From assembly GCA_029243245.1 (NCBI GenBank), contig JAQWSK010000005.1, forward strand, positions 62,001 through 126,000: DNA of 64,000 nt, read 5' to 3'. Both the position numbers and the translations under genes were made by a program. Below, piece after piece: positions 52,614 to 61,778 of the stretch. The notes under the pieces were generated by a model. The model had not been told where the DNA came from and ran no database searches. It worked only from the letters and a program-made list of their open reading frames with translations. Position 1 is the first letter of the stretch, and each line of letters opens with the position of its first letter. This DNA is from Flavobacteriaceae bacterium. GTDB lineage: Bacteria; Bacteroidota; Bacteroidia; Flavobacteriales; Flavobacteriaceae.

Positions 52614-55475
52614 TTACTGATTATCAATATTTTGATATCCATTTATTGGAATGCAGCTACAAACTAAATTACGATCCCCAAATGCTTCATCAACTCTTCT
52701 GACTCTCGGCCAAAATTTATTTTCTTTAACAAAATCTAAAGGAAAAGCCGCTTTCTTTCGACTATATTTATAAGGCCATAAATCATTTGTAATCATTTCT
52801 AAAGTATGAGGAGCATTTCTAAGCATCTCAAGATCCTCATGGTTTTCACTTTCAATTTCTAATTTTATTGAAATCATTGCTCTACAAAATCTATCGATTT
52901 CACTTAAAGTTTCACTTTCTGTTGGTTCAATCATCATAGTTCCGGATACAGGAAAAGAGACAGTTGGCGCATGAAACCCATAATCCATAAGTCTTTTAGC
53001 TATATCAACAACTTCAATGCCCTTTTTTCTAAAACTTCTACAGTCTATAATTAATTCGTGAGCGACTCTACCATTTTCTCCAGCATATAAAATATCATAT
53101 GCGCCTTCGAGGGATTTTTTAATATAATTAGCATTTAAAATGGCAACTTCAGTAGATTTTTTTAAACCACTTCCTCCTAACATTTTAATATATGCATAGG
53201 ATATAATACTAGCTAATGCAGACCCCCATGGAGCTCCGGAAATAGCACTTATTCCCTTTTCGCCTCCTGTTTTTATGATTGGGTTTGTTGGTAGAAATGG
53301 CGCTAAATGTTTTGCAACACATATTGGTCCAACTCCAGGCCCTCCACCTCCGTGAGGAATGGCAAAGGTTTTGTGTAAATTTAGATGACAAACATCAGCA
53401 CCAATAACTATAGGACTGGTTAGCCCCACCTGCGCATTCATATTAGCACCATCCATATATACTTGACCACCTGAATCATGAATAAGTTTTGTGATCTTTT
53501 GAATATGACTCTCGAAAACACCATGAGTAGATGGATAAGTAATCATTAATGCAGCTAAATTTTCTTTGTAAAACTCAGCCTTTTCTTTAATATCATTCCA
53601 ATCTATATTTCCTTTTTCATCTGTTTTAATTACAATAACTTTCATTCCTGCCATAACTGCTGACGCAGGATTAGTTCCATGTGCTGAAGCCGGAATTAAG
53701 CATATATTTCGATACTTATAACCTTTTGATAAATGATAAGCTCTAATTACCATTAAACCAGCATACTCTCCTTGAGCTCCAGAATTGGGTTGAATGGAAG
53801 TCGCGTGAAATCCAGTTATCTTATTTAATTGAGTAATTAATACTTTTAAGATTTTATGATACCCTTTAGCTTGATCAATAGGTGCAAAAGGATGAATATT
53901 ATTCCAATTTGGAGAACTTAAAGGCAGCATCTCTGATGCAGCATTAAGCTTCATTGTACATGATCCAAGTGAAATCATTGAATGATTCAAAGCTAAGTCT
54001 TTAAGTTCTAGGCTTTTGATGTATCTCATCATTGATGTCTCAGAATGATAGGAGTTGAAAACAGGGTGAGTCATAAATTTTTTAAACCTTTTCATCGACT
54101 CAGGAATCCTAACTAAAGAGACTTTACTTGAGTTTTGTTTATTAACATCTGAACTACCTGAATAGGTTTTAAAAATATTAAATAATTCATTCAAGCTATT
54201 TTGATTAGTTGTTTCATTAATTGAAATGGAAACAGTGTTTTTATCAATATAATTGAAATTAACTTCCGATTTTTCAGCTATTTTTTTAAGTTTAGTTGAA
54301 TCAATATTTATTTTAATAGTGTCAAAATAAAATTTATTCAATTGTTTTAGTCCAATACTTTTTAATTTTTTTTCTAATGATTTCGTGTTTTCATGAATTT
54401 TAGTCGAAATATATTTTAGCCCAGCAGGACCATGATAAACTGCGTACATTCCAGCCATCACTGCAAGAAGTACTTGAGCAGTGCATATATTTGAAGTAGC
54501 CCTATCTCTTTTTATATGTTGTTCTCTGGTTTGTAATGCCATTCTTAAGGCAGGATTGCCATCTGTATCTTTAGTTTGACCAATTATTCTTCCAGGTATA
54601 TTTCGCTTATAAATCTCCTTAGTTGCAAAAAAAGCTGCATGAGGTCCGCCATAACCAAGTGGAATTCCAAAACGTTGACTAGTTCCTACTACAACATCAA
54701 CATCATATTTTCCTGGACCTTCAAGTAAAACTAAGCTTTGAATATCAGCTGCAACTATACATTTAATGTCATTGTGTTTTAATTTTTTTGTTATTTTTGG
54801 AAGATTAACTATTTCACCATACCTCCCAGGACATTGAATTAAAGCACCATAAAATCTATCTGTAAATTCAAATTTTTCAGGATCTCCAATAACTAATTCT
54901 ATTCCTAGTGGAGTAGCTCTAGTTTTTAAAACAGATAATGTTTGAGGTAAAACTTGATCATGAACAAAAAATTTATTTGAACCGGTTTTTTTAATTCTTG
55001 AATTTAAAAAACTATACAACATTGTCATTCCTTCTGCTGCAGACGTGCTTTCATCTAATAAAGATGCATTAGCTAAATCCATACCTGTGAGGTCACAAAT
55101 TACAGTTTGAAAATTAAATAAAGCTTCTAATCTTCCTTGAGCAATTTCCGCTTGATATGGTGTATATGCGGTATACCAGCCTGGATTTTCTAGAATATTT
55201 CTTTGAATAACAGCTGGTGTGATAGTAGGATTATATCCAAGCCCAATATAAGTTTGAAAAATTTTATTTTTCTCACCAACTTCTTTGATATGATTTAAAA
55301 ATGAATTTTCACTTATCCCCTTAGGAAGATTCATTGGTTTTTCTAGTTGAATATTTTTAGGGATAGTTTCATTAATTAATTGACGTATTTTTTTTAGCCC
55401 AAGTAAATTTAACATTTCAGTTATTTCCTTTGGTCGGGGTCCAATATGTCTTGATTCAAACAGATCTGTATTCAT
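52614..55475 (-). CDS. gcvP: glycine dehydrogenase (decarboxylating), P protein
   Basis: PLP enzyme of the glycine cleavage system. The single-chain form, 953 residues from the ATG at 55475 (MNTDLFESRHIGP). PLP Lys in HLNLHKTFAIPHGGGGPGVG near residue 694, GQVYMDGANMNAQVG before it, and the N-terminal half PAVIQRNILENPGWYTAYTP. The longer frame uses a TTG inside the promoter box. gcvT and gcvH are not here. Confidence 0.95.
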   Translation of the reverse strand: MNTDLFESRHIGPRPKEITEMLNLLGLKKIRQLINETIPKNIQLEKPMNLPKGISENSFLNHIKEVGEKNKIFQTYIGLGYNPTITPAVIQRNILENPGWYTAYTPYQAEIAQGRLEALFNFQTVICDLTGMDLANASLLDESTSAAEGMTMLYSFLNSRIKKTGSNKFFVHDQVLPQTLSVLKTRATPLGIELVIGDPEKFEFTDRFYGALIQCPGRYGEIVNLPKITKKLKHNDIKCIVAADIQSLVLLEGPGKYDVDVVVGTSQRFGIPLGYGGPHAAFFATKEIYKRNIPGRIIGQTKDTDGNPALRMALQTREQHIKRDRATSNICTAQVLLAVMAGMYAVYHGPAGLKYISTKIHENTKSLEKKLKSIGLKQLNKFYFDTIKINIDSTKLKKIAEKSEVNFNYIDKNTVSISINETTNQNSLNELFNIFKTYSGSSDVNKQNSSKVSLVRIPESMKRFKKFMTHPVFNSYHSETSMMRYIKSLELKDLALNHSMISLGSCTMKLNAASEMLPLSSPNWNNIHPFAPIDQAKGYHKILKVLITQLNKITGFHATSIQPNSGAQGEYAGLMVIRAYHLSKGYKYRNICLIPASAHGTNPASAVMAGMKVIVIKTDEKGNIDWNDIKEKAEFYKENLAALMITYPSTHGVFESHIQKITKLIHDSGGQVYMDGANMNAQVGLTSPIVIGADVCHLNLHKTFAIPHGGGGPGVGPICVAKHLAPFLPTNPIIKTGGEKGISAISGAPWGSALASIISYAYIKMLGGSGLKKSTEVAILNANYIKKSLEGAYDILYAGENGRVAHELIIDCRSFRKKGIEVVDIAKRLMDYGFHAPTVSFPVSGTMMIEPTESETLSEIDRFCRAMISIKLEIESENHEDLEMLRNAPHTLEMITNDLWPYKYSRKKAAFPLDFVKENKFWPRVRRVDEAFGDRNLVCSCIPINGYQNIDNQ

Positions 55476-55487
55476 TACTTTTTTTTT

Positions 55488-55495
55488 CAAAAATA
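55488..55495 (-). promoter_or_regulatory. -7 box of gcvP
   Basis: Minus-strand TATTTTTG, consensus TAnnTTTG, ends 12 bases before the gcvP ATG, supporting 55475 over 55490 as start. No glycine riboswitch is recognisable upstream. Confidence 0.5.
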
Positions 55496-55568
55496 GTTCA
55501 AAATTTAATTATTTATTTTAGATATTAACATCTTTTTTTAACTAAAAATTTATAAAAAACACTTTGTT

Positions 55569-55576
55569 TAGTTTTG
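55569..55576 (+). promoter_or_regulatory. possible -7 box of UbiA-like gene
   Basis: TAGTTTTG fits TAnnTTTG and ends 4 bases before the ATG at 55581, predicting a leaderless message. No -33 element seen. Confidence 0.4.
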
Positions 55577-55580
55577 CTAT

Positions 55581-56396
55581 ATGAAAATAGTTAAATCACT
55601 TTTTGAGTTTTATTTACAAAGTAGTTTACATGTTTCTTTTGCAGTTTGGGCTTTATATAAAATCTCATTCATCTATATAGACTCATCTGATGTTCCTTAC
55701 TTAGATTGTCTTATAGTTACTTCTTCAATTGTTGGTTATAATAAAATAAAATATGGATCAATTTTTCTTAAAAACAGAAAGCTGATTTCTAATGAAATAA
55801 TATTGATTTCTTTTTTGGCATTTGTTGTAGGCTTTTGGTGTTTCATTCAAGTTGATTTGTTAATAAAAAGTATTTTTATAATATGTTTTGCCGTAGTTGT
55901 TTTATACGTAATTCCAAATCCATCATCAAACAAAAGCTTAAGAAACACTAATGGAATTAAGATATTTTTAGTTGCTTTTTCCTGGACTTTAGTTAGTTAT
56001 CTTTCTTTGATAAATGAGATGAATGCCCATAATTTTTTTCATTATTTAGTTATGGGTATTCAGCGTTTTATTTTTGTAGTTGTTGCAACTATTCCCTTTG
56101 AAATTCGTGATATTAATTTTGATAAAAGTGAACTAGGAACATTACCCCAGAAATTTGGAATTTTTAAAAGTAAATTATTTGGGTTTTTACTCTTAACATT
56201 AAATAGTTTTTTTCTTTATTTTATTGAGGATATTAATTTTTATTATAAAATAATTGAGTTTATCATCTATTTAATTTTAGCCTATACTTTATTTAAAACT
56301 ACAAAGAATAAATCACTGAACTATACAAGATTTTGGATTGAAGGAATACCAGTTTTTTGGCTTTTTAATTTGTTGTTATTAAGCCAGCTCTTTTAA
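55581..56396 (+). CDS. UbiA-like polytopic membrane protein
   Basis: 271 residues with seven to nine membrane segments. The segment IPFEIRDINFDKSELGTLPQ (about 172-191) resembles the second Asp-rich motif of UbiA prenyltransferases (DxRDxxxDxxxGxxTLP). The first motif, NDxxD, is not seen; the equivalent loop reads VGYNKIKYG. It may be a divergent or non-catalytic relative. Its 3' end overlaps the convergent M3 peptidase by 32 bases. Confidence 0.6.
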   Translation: MKIVKSLFEFYLQSSLHVSFAVWALYKISFIYIDSSDVPYLDCLIVTSSIVGYNKIKYGSIFLKNRKLISNEIILISFLAFVVGFWCFIQVDLLIKSIFIICFAVVVLYVIPNPSSNKSLRNTNGIKIFLVAFSWTLVSYLSLINEMNAHNFFHYLVMGIQRFIFVVVATIPFEIRDINFDKSELGTLPQKFGIFKSKLFGFLLLTLNSFFLYFIEDINFYYKIIEFIIYLILAYTLFKTTKNKSLNYTRFWIEGIPVFWLFNLLLLSQLF

Positions 56397-58392
56397 CTAA
56401 AGCCATAGGGTCAGGCTCTTTACCTCTAAACTTTTTATATAGTTTCATAGGGTGTTCGGTTCCACCCTTAGAAAGTATATATTTTTCAAATTTTGCCGCA
56501 ATTTTTTTGTTAAAAATACCATTCTCTAAAAATAATTCAAATGCATCAGCATCTAGTACTTCAGCCCATTTATAACTATAATATCCTGCTGAATATCCAC
56601 CTTGAAAAATATGAGAAAAAGAGGAGCTTAAACATTGATTTTTGTATGGTTTAATAAATTGAAATTTTTTTAAAATAAAATCTTCATGAGATTTTATATT
56701 TTTTATTTTTTTTATGTCTTTAGAGTGAAAACTTAAATCCAGAGAGGCTAAACCAAGCTGTCTTAGAGTTTGAATACCTTGTTGAAATTGACTTGAAGTT
56801 TTGATTTTCTTAATTAAAGATGTAGGTATTGACTTATTGGTTTTATAATGTCTTGCGAAAATTTCTAAAGCTTCTTCTTCATAACACCAATTTTCCATTA
56901 TTTGACTTGGTAATTCAACAAAATCCCATAAGACACTTGTACCGCTTAAACTTTCATAATTAGTATTAGCTAACATTCCATGAATGGCATGTCCAAATTC
57001 GTGAAATAGGGTTGTTACTTCCTGAAAACTGATTAGAGAAATATTTGATTTGTTTGGTGCAGGAAAATTACAAACCACCGAAACATGTGGCCTTTGATTT
57101 TTCTTTTGTCCCAAATAGCTGGTCATCCAAGCACCATCTCTTTTTCCCTTTCTTGGATATAAATCTATATAAAGTAATGACTTGAAATTTTCATCATCAT
57201 CATATACTTCATAAACTAAAACGGATTTAGCATATACGTCTATTTCATTATTTACTAAAAAAGATAAGCCATAAAGTCTTCCCAATATATTAAATAAGCC
57301 TAAAAGAACCTTATCTAAAGAAAAATACTTTTTTAATTCAAGTTCATCTATTTTCAAAAATGATTTCTTGAATTTTTCCGTTACAAATACAATATCCCAT
57401 TTTTCAAGTTTATTTATCCCCAAGTTTTCTTTAGAAAAAGAAGTTAGTTCATCCCATTCCATTTTGGCAAAAGGAAATGATTTTTCATATAAATCAGTTA
57501 TAAACTGTTTTGTATTTTTTTCAGATAAAGACATTCTTTCCTCTAAAACAAATTCAGCATGAGATTCAAATCCAAGAATTTTTGACCTCTTATTTCTAAG
57601 AAAAATCATTTCTTTAATTATCTCAGTAGTATTATTTTCGTTTTTATTAAAGCCTCTACTTCCATAGGCTTTAGAAATTTCTTTTCTTAAACTTCTGATT
57701 TCTGAATATTTTATAAAAGGAATATAACTTGGAGCATCTAGGGTAAATACCCATCCATTTAATTTTTTACTTGCAGCAATTTTTGCGGCTTGACTTAACG
57801 AAGAAGCCGGAAGGCCTTTTAATTTTTTTACATCTTGAATATGAAGATAATAACTGTTAGTATCTGATAGAATTTTCTCTCCAAAAGCAAGAGCTTTCAC
57901 TGCCAGAAGTTCATCTACTTCTCTTAGCTTTTGTTTTTCCTCATCAGACAATAAAGCCCCATTTCTAGTAAATGTTTTAAATTCTTTATCTAACAAGGTT
58001 AATTCCTCAGAAGAAAGTTTTAATCTATCAGTATTTAAAAAAACATATTTAACTCTTTCAAAGAGTTTTTCATTTAAAAGTATATCATTCTTATAATTAC
58101 TTAACTTGAGTGCAATTTTTTGAGCTATATTTTGTAATTCAGATGATGTTTCAGCACTATTTAAATTAAATAGTAAACTTGTATTTCTACCTAATAAAAC
58201 ACTTGAGTCTTGTAATTTAATGATTGTATTATTAAAAGTTGGACTTTCCTTTTGATTAGATATTGATGTAATTGACTTGAGAGAATCATTAATGTTTTTT
58301 GGAATCGCATCAATAAAATGTTTTGGAAGTATTTTTGAAAAAGGAGCTGATTTAAAAGGAGTCTTAAACTCAAGATATAGAGGATTTTGCAA
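56365..58392 (-). CDS. M3 family metallopeptidase (Dcp/oligopeptidase A-like)
   Basis: 675-residue zinc peptidase acting on short peptides. The zinc site FHEFGHAIHGML near residue 464 (HExxH) and the downstream Glu in FVELPSQIMENW match the family, as does the C-terminal GGYSAGYYSYKWAEVLDADAF. No signal peptide, so cytoplasmic. Last gene of a purK-purE-M3 run. Confidence 0.92.
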   Translation of the reverse strand: MQNPLYLEFKTPFKSAPFSKILPKHFIDAIPKNINDSLKSITSISNQKESPTFNNTIIKLQDSSVLLGRNTSLLFNLNSAETSSELQNIAQKIALKLSNYKNDILLNEKLFERVKYVFLNTDRLKLSSEELTLLDKEFKTFTRNGALLSDEEKQKLREVDELLAVKALAFGEKILSDTNSYYLHIQDVKKLKGLPASSLSQAAKIAASKKLNGWVFTLDAPSYIPFIKYSEIRSLRKEISKAYGSRGFNKNENNTTEIIKEMIFLRNKRSKILGFESHAEFVLEERMSLSEKNTKQFITDLYEKSFPFAKMEWDELTSFSKENLGINKLEKWDIVFVTEKFKKSFLKIDELELKKYFSLDKVLLGLFNILGRLYGLSFLVNNEIDVYAKSVLVYEVYDDDENFKSLLYIDLYPRKGKRDGAWMTSYLGQKKNQRPHVSVVCNFPAPNKSNISLISFQEVTTLFHEFGHAIHGMLANTNYESLSGTSVLWDFVELPSQIMENWCYEEEALEIFARHYKTNKSIPTSLIKKIKTSSQFQQGIQTLRQLGLASLDLSFHSKDIKKIKNIKSHEDFILKKFQFIKPYKNQCLSSSFSHIFQGGYSAGYYSYKWAEVLDADAFELFLENGIFNKKIAAKFEKYILSKGGTEHPMKLYKKFRGKEPDPMALVKRAGLITTN

Positions 58393-58398
58393 TTTTTA

Positions 58399-58881
58399 TT
58401 AATTTATATCTTTTGAACTGTCAATAACCTTTTGAGATAAGGCCTCTTTATAGTTAACTATTTTTTCTTGAACTTTAATTGAGTCAACACCGATAATTTG
58501 TGCAGCTAATATTCCAGCATTTTTAGCTCCATTAAGCGCAACAGTTGCAACTGGAACACCTCCAGGCATTTGAAGTATAGAAAGAACAGAATCCCATCCA
58601 TCTATTGAGTTGCTAGATTTTATTGGAACTCCAATAACAGGTAAAGGGCTTAAAGAAGCTATCATTCCTGGTAAGTGAGCAGCACCACCAGCTCCGGCAA
58701 TAATTACTTTTAAACCTCTTTTATGAGCATTTTTCCCATATTCCATCAATTTTGAAGGTGTTCGATGTGCTGAAACTATGTCTACCTCAGTATTAATATC
58801 AAACGTTTTTAAAATTTCTATCGCTTCTTTCATTACTGGTAGATCAGATTTACTACCCATTATAATTCCTACTTGTTTCAT
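58399..58881 (-). CDS. purE: 5-(carboxyamino)imidazole ribonucleotide mutase
   Basis: Purine synthesis: N5-CAIR to CAIR. Start IIMGSKSDLPVMKEA, SAHRTPSKLMEYGKNA with the catalytic His, and AGAGGAAHLPGMIAS are diagnostic. 160 residues. One base downstream of purK, so the two subsequent steps are co-expressed. Confidence 0.95.
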   Translation of the reverse strand: MKQVGIIMGSKSDLPVMKEAIEILKTFDINTEVDIVSAHRTPSKLMEYGKNAHKRGLKVIIAGAGGAAHLPGMIASLSPLPVIGVPIKSSNSIDGWDSVLSILQMPGGVPVATVALNGAKNAGILAAQIIGVDSIKVQEKIVNYKEALSQKVIDSSKDIN

Positions 58882-58882
58882 T

Positions 58883-60037
58883 TTATTTTGAGATTACTTC
58901 AATTATTGATTTTACTTCTGCTGCTATTTTTCTTGCTTTATTTAAAGTTTTATTTACTATTGTTACATGACCCATTTTTCTGAATGGACGAGTGTGTTTT
59001 TTACCGTAAATATGAGGAGTAACTCCATCTATTGCAAGAATTTGATCAATATTCTTATAAATAACAGGTCCTGAATAGTTTTCTTTTCCAACAAGGTTTA
59101 CCATTACCGCTGGAACTTTAGTATTAGTATCTCCAAGCGGAAGGTCTAATATTGCCCTTAAATGCTGTTCAAACTGATTTGTGCATGATGATTCAATTGT
59201 GATATGTCCCGAATTGTGAGGTCTTGGGGCAACTTCATTAACTAAGATCTCTCCTGTTTCAGTCAAAAATAGTTCGACAGCAAGCAATCCAACATGCTTA
59301 TAGTTTTTTGAGACTTCCAAAGCTATTTGTTTTGCTTTTATTTCTATATCATTTGGAATTCGAGCAGGACAAAGAACATGTTCAACTTGATTAGCAGTAG
59401 GATGAAACTCCATTTCAACTACAGGATATATTTGTATTTCTCCTTGCTCACGTCTCGCAACAATTACAGCAAGTTCAGATTTGAAGTGGATAAAATCCTC
59501 AGCAATACATTCACAATCCATAAGGTCTTCTAAATCTTTATTTTTCCTAATTATAGAAACCCCATATCCATCATAACCCATTTTGGAAGCTTTCCATACA
59601 AAAGGAAAGGAGATTTTTCCTTTTGCTACATCATTTTTTAAAGATTCTAAATCTGAGAAATTTTTGTAGTTAGAAGTGGGAATTTTATTTTTTTTATAAA
59701 ATTCCTTTTGTAAAAACTTATTTTGAATAATTTCAATTAGTTCAGGTTGAGGATAAACTTTTACACCTTCTTTCTTGAGTTGATACAGAGCGTCTACATT
59801 TACAAATTCAATTTCAATTGTTAATATATCAACTTTTTTTCCAAAATCTAATACGGTTTTATAATTCATTAGGTCGCCTTGAATAAAAGTGTCACAGCCT
59901 AATCTTGCAGGAGCATCCTTACTGGGATCCAAAACAAATGTTTTTATATCCCATTTTTGAGTGCTGTATAAAAGCATTTTCCCTAGTTGCCCACCCCCTA
60001 AAATTCCAAGTTTTTTACTTGTTGAAAAAAAATTCAT
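58883..60037 (-). CDS. purK: 5-(carboxyamino)imidazole ribonucleotide synthase
   Basis: ATP-grasp enzyme forming N5-CAIR from AIR, bicarbonate and ATP. KLGILGGGQLGKMLLYS at the N-terminus, FVWKASKMGYDGYGV near residue 148 and the ATP-grasp EVAPRPHNSGHITIESS near 265. 384 residues. It has its own -7 box and is divergent to adk. Confidence 0.95.
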   Translation of the reverse strand: MNFFSTSKKLGILGGGQLGKMLLYSTQKWDIKTFVLDPSKDAPARLGCDTFIQGDLMNYKTVLDFGKKVDILTIEIEFVNVDALYQLKKEGVKVYPQPELIEIIQNKFLQKEFYKKNKIPTSNYKNFSDLESLKNDVAKGKISFPFVWKASKMGYDGYGVSIIRKNKDLEDLMDCECIAEDFIHFKSELAVIVARREQGEIQIYPVVEMEFHPTANQVEHVLCPARIPNDIEIKAKQIALEVSKNYKHVGLLAVELFLTETGEILVNEVAPRPHNSGHITIESSCTNQFEQHLRAILDLPLGDTNTKVPAVMVNLVGKENYSGPVIYKNIDQILAIDGVTPHIYGKKHTRPFRKMGHVTIVNKTLNKARKIAAEVKSIIEVISK

Positions 60038-60051
60038 TTAATGCTTTTTGG

Positions 60052-60059
60052 CAAAAATA
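60052..60059 (-). promoter_or_regulatory. -7 box of purK-purE
   Basis: Minus-strand TATTTTTG, 14 bases before the purK ATG. I see no purine riboswitch in the 90-base divergent gap. Confidence 0.45.
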
Positions 60060-60101
60060 CGTATATCTTTTGGTGATTCGAAAAATGCTAAACAAATTGG
60101 G

Positions 60102-60109
60102 TATATTTG
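60102..60109 (+). promoter_or_regulatory. -7 box of adk-obgE
   Basis: TATATTTG, a full consensus match, 18 bases before the adk ATG. Confidence 0.5.
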
Positions 60110-60127
60110 AGCTTTTAATTTACTTTT

Positions 60128-60703
60128 ATGATCAATATTATATTATTTGGAAAACCTGGTGCAGGTAAAGGAACACAAGCAGAGTTCTTAAAAAACACAT
60201 ATAATTTAACTCATATATCTACTGGAGATTTATTTCGCAATAATATTAAAAATAAAAGTAAACTTGGCCTTTTAGCTAAATCATATATAGAAAAGGGAGA
60301 TTTAGTTCCAGATCAGATCACTATTGATATGCTTAAAAATGAGGTTAATAAGAATCATGAAATTAAGGGTTTTATTTTTGATGGCTTCCCTAGAACAATA
60401 TCTCAGGCTGAGACTTTTGATTCTTTTCTTGAATCTATTAATATGAGTATAACAGCTACAATTTTTTTGGATGCAAAAGATTCGGTTTTGGAAGATCGAT
60501 TAATCAAGCGAGGTCAGTTAAGTGGAAGAACAGACGATCAAGACATTGATAAGATTCGTAATCGATTTAAAGAATACAATATAAAAACTTTCCCTTTAAT
60601 AAAGTATTATAATTCTATTGGAAAATTACACAGTATTAATGGTATTGGAACAATTGATGAAATTAGAGTTCGATTAAGTAATTTGATGAATCAAATTCAA
60701 TGA
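60128..60703 (+). CDS. adk: adenylate kinase
   Basis: Balances ATP, ADP and AMP. P-loop [38 protein letters not shown] near 82 and [14 protein letters not shown] near 120. 191 residues: a short lid without zinc Cys. ATG at 60128. Two bases separate adk and obgE, a normal flavobacterial order (hpt, often before adk, is absent here). Confidence 0.96.
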   Translation: MINIILFGKPGAGKGTQAEFLKNTYNLTHISTGDLFRNNIKNKSKLGLLAKSYIEKGDLVPDQITIDMLKNEVNKNHEIKGFIFDGFPRTISQAETFDSFLESINMSITATIFLDAKDSVLEDRLIKRGQLSGRTDDQDIDKIRNRFKEYNIKTFPLIKYYNSIGKLHSINGIGTIDEIRVRLSNLMNQIQ

Positions 60704-60704
60704 G

Positions 60705-61709
60705 ATGACTGAAGGTAATTTTGTGGATTATGTAAAGTTACATGTTAATTCTGGTAATGGCGGTAAAGGGTCTACTCATCTTCATAGAGAAAAATATATA
60801 ACTAAAGGTGGGCCTGATGGTGGTGATGGTGGAAGAGGAGGACATGTAATAATCAGGGCTAATTCAAATTTATGGACGTTATATAATTTCAAATTCAAGC
60901 GGCATTTTTCAGCAGGTCACGGAGAGAATGGTAGTAAAAATAGAAGTTCTGGAGCTCAAGGAGAGGATATATACATAGATGTACCTGTTGGAACTGTTTT
61001 TAAAAACACAAATACTGGTAAAATACTTTTTGAAATTACAGTAAAACAACAAGAAGTTATTTTACTAGAGGGAGGTCTTGGAGGTTTAGGTAATTGGCAT
61101 TTTAAATCCTCTACTAGACAGACACCAAGATATGCTCAACCAGGACAGAAAGGAAAAGAACTAGATGTAATTCTTGAACTTAAAGTGTTAGCTGATGTTG
61201 GATTGGTTGGCTTCCCTAATGCTGGAAAGTCTACATTACTAGCTGCTGTAACTGGAGCAAAACCAAAAATTGCTGATTATGAATTTACGACTCTTAAGCC
61301 AAATTTAGGAATTGTTCCATATCGTGATTTTCTATCTTTCGTTATTGCTGATATTCCTGGAATAATTGAGGGAGCAGGAAAAGGAAAAGGACTGGGGCAT
61401 TATTTTTTACGTCATATTGAAAGAAATTCAATTTTATTATTTATGATTTCTTGTGATTCAAAAAATGTAAAGAAAGATTTTAAAATTCTTTTATCTGAGC
61501 TTAAAGAATATAATCCTGAATTATTGGATAAAAATTTTGCAATTGCTTTAACTAAATGTGACTTATTAGACGATGAACTTTTAGAAGAATATAAAATTGA
61601 AATGAAAAACCATTTTGATAAAACCCCTCATTTTTTGATATCATCTATTTCAAACAAAGGACTTAATGATCTTAAAGACGGGCTATGGGCTCTTTTAAAT
61701 GAAGTATAA
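60705..61709 (+). CDS. obgE: Obg family GTPase
   Basis: Ribosome assembly and stress GTPase. The Gly-rich Obg domain ([31 protein letters not shown]) is followed by a GTPase domain with [16 protein letters not shown] near residue 166, DIPGIIEGA and TKCD. 334 residues; no C-terminal OCT domain, usual for Bacteroidota. Coupled to adk. Confidence 0.95.
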   Translation: MTEGNFVDYVKLHVNSGNGGKGSTHLHREKYITKGGPDGGDGGRGGHVIIRANSNLWTLYNFKFKRHFSAGHGENGSKNRSSGAQGEDIYIDVPVGTVFKNTNTGKILFEITVKQQEVILLEGGLGGLGNWHFKSSTRQTPRYAQPGQKGKELDVILELKVLADVGLVGFPNAGKSTLLAAVTGAKPKIADYEFTTLKPNLGIVPYRDFLSFVIADIPGIIEGAGKGKGLGHYFLRHIERNSILLFMISCDSKNVKKDFKILLSELKEYNPELLDKNFAIALTKCDLLDDELLEEYKIEMKNHFDKTPHFLISSISNKGLNDLKDGLWALLNEV

Positions 61710-61778
61710 TTAGCTATGAAGTAAATTTAGGAATGATAGTAAAATTCTTATTTTAGCTAAACATAAAAAATCACTTAA

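Noticed and set aside
55476-55490. TTG start adding five residues to gcvP
   Set aside because: It overlaps the consensus -7 box, and the ATG at 55475 matches homologs.
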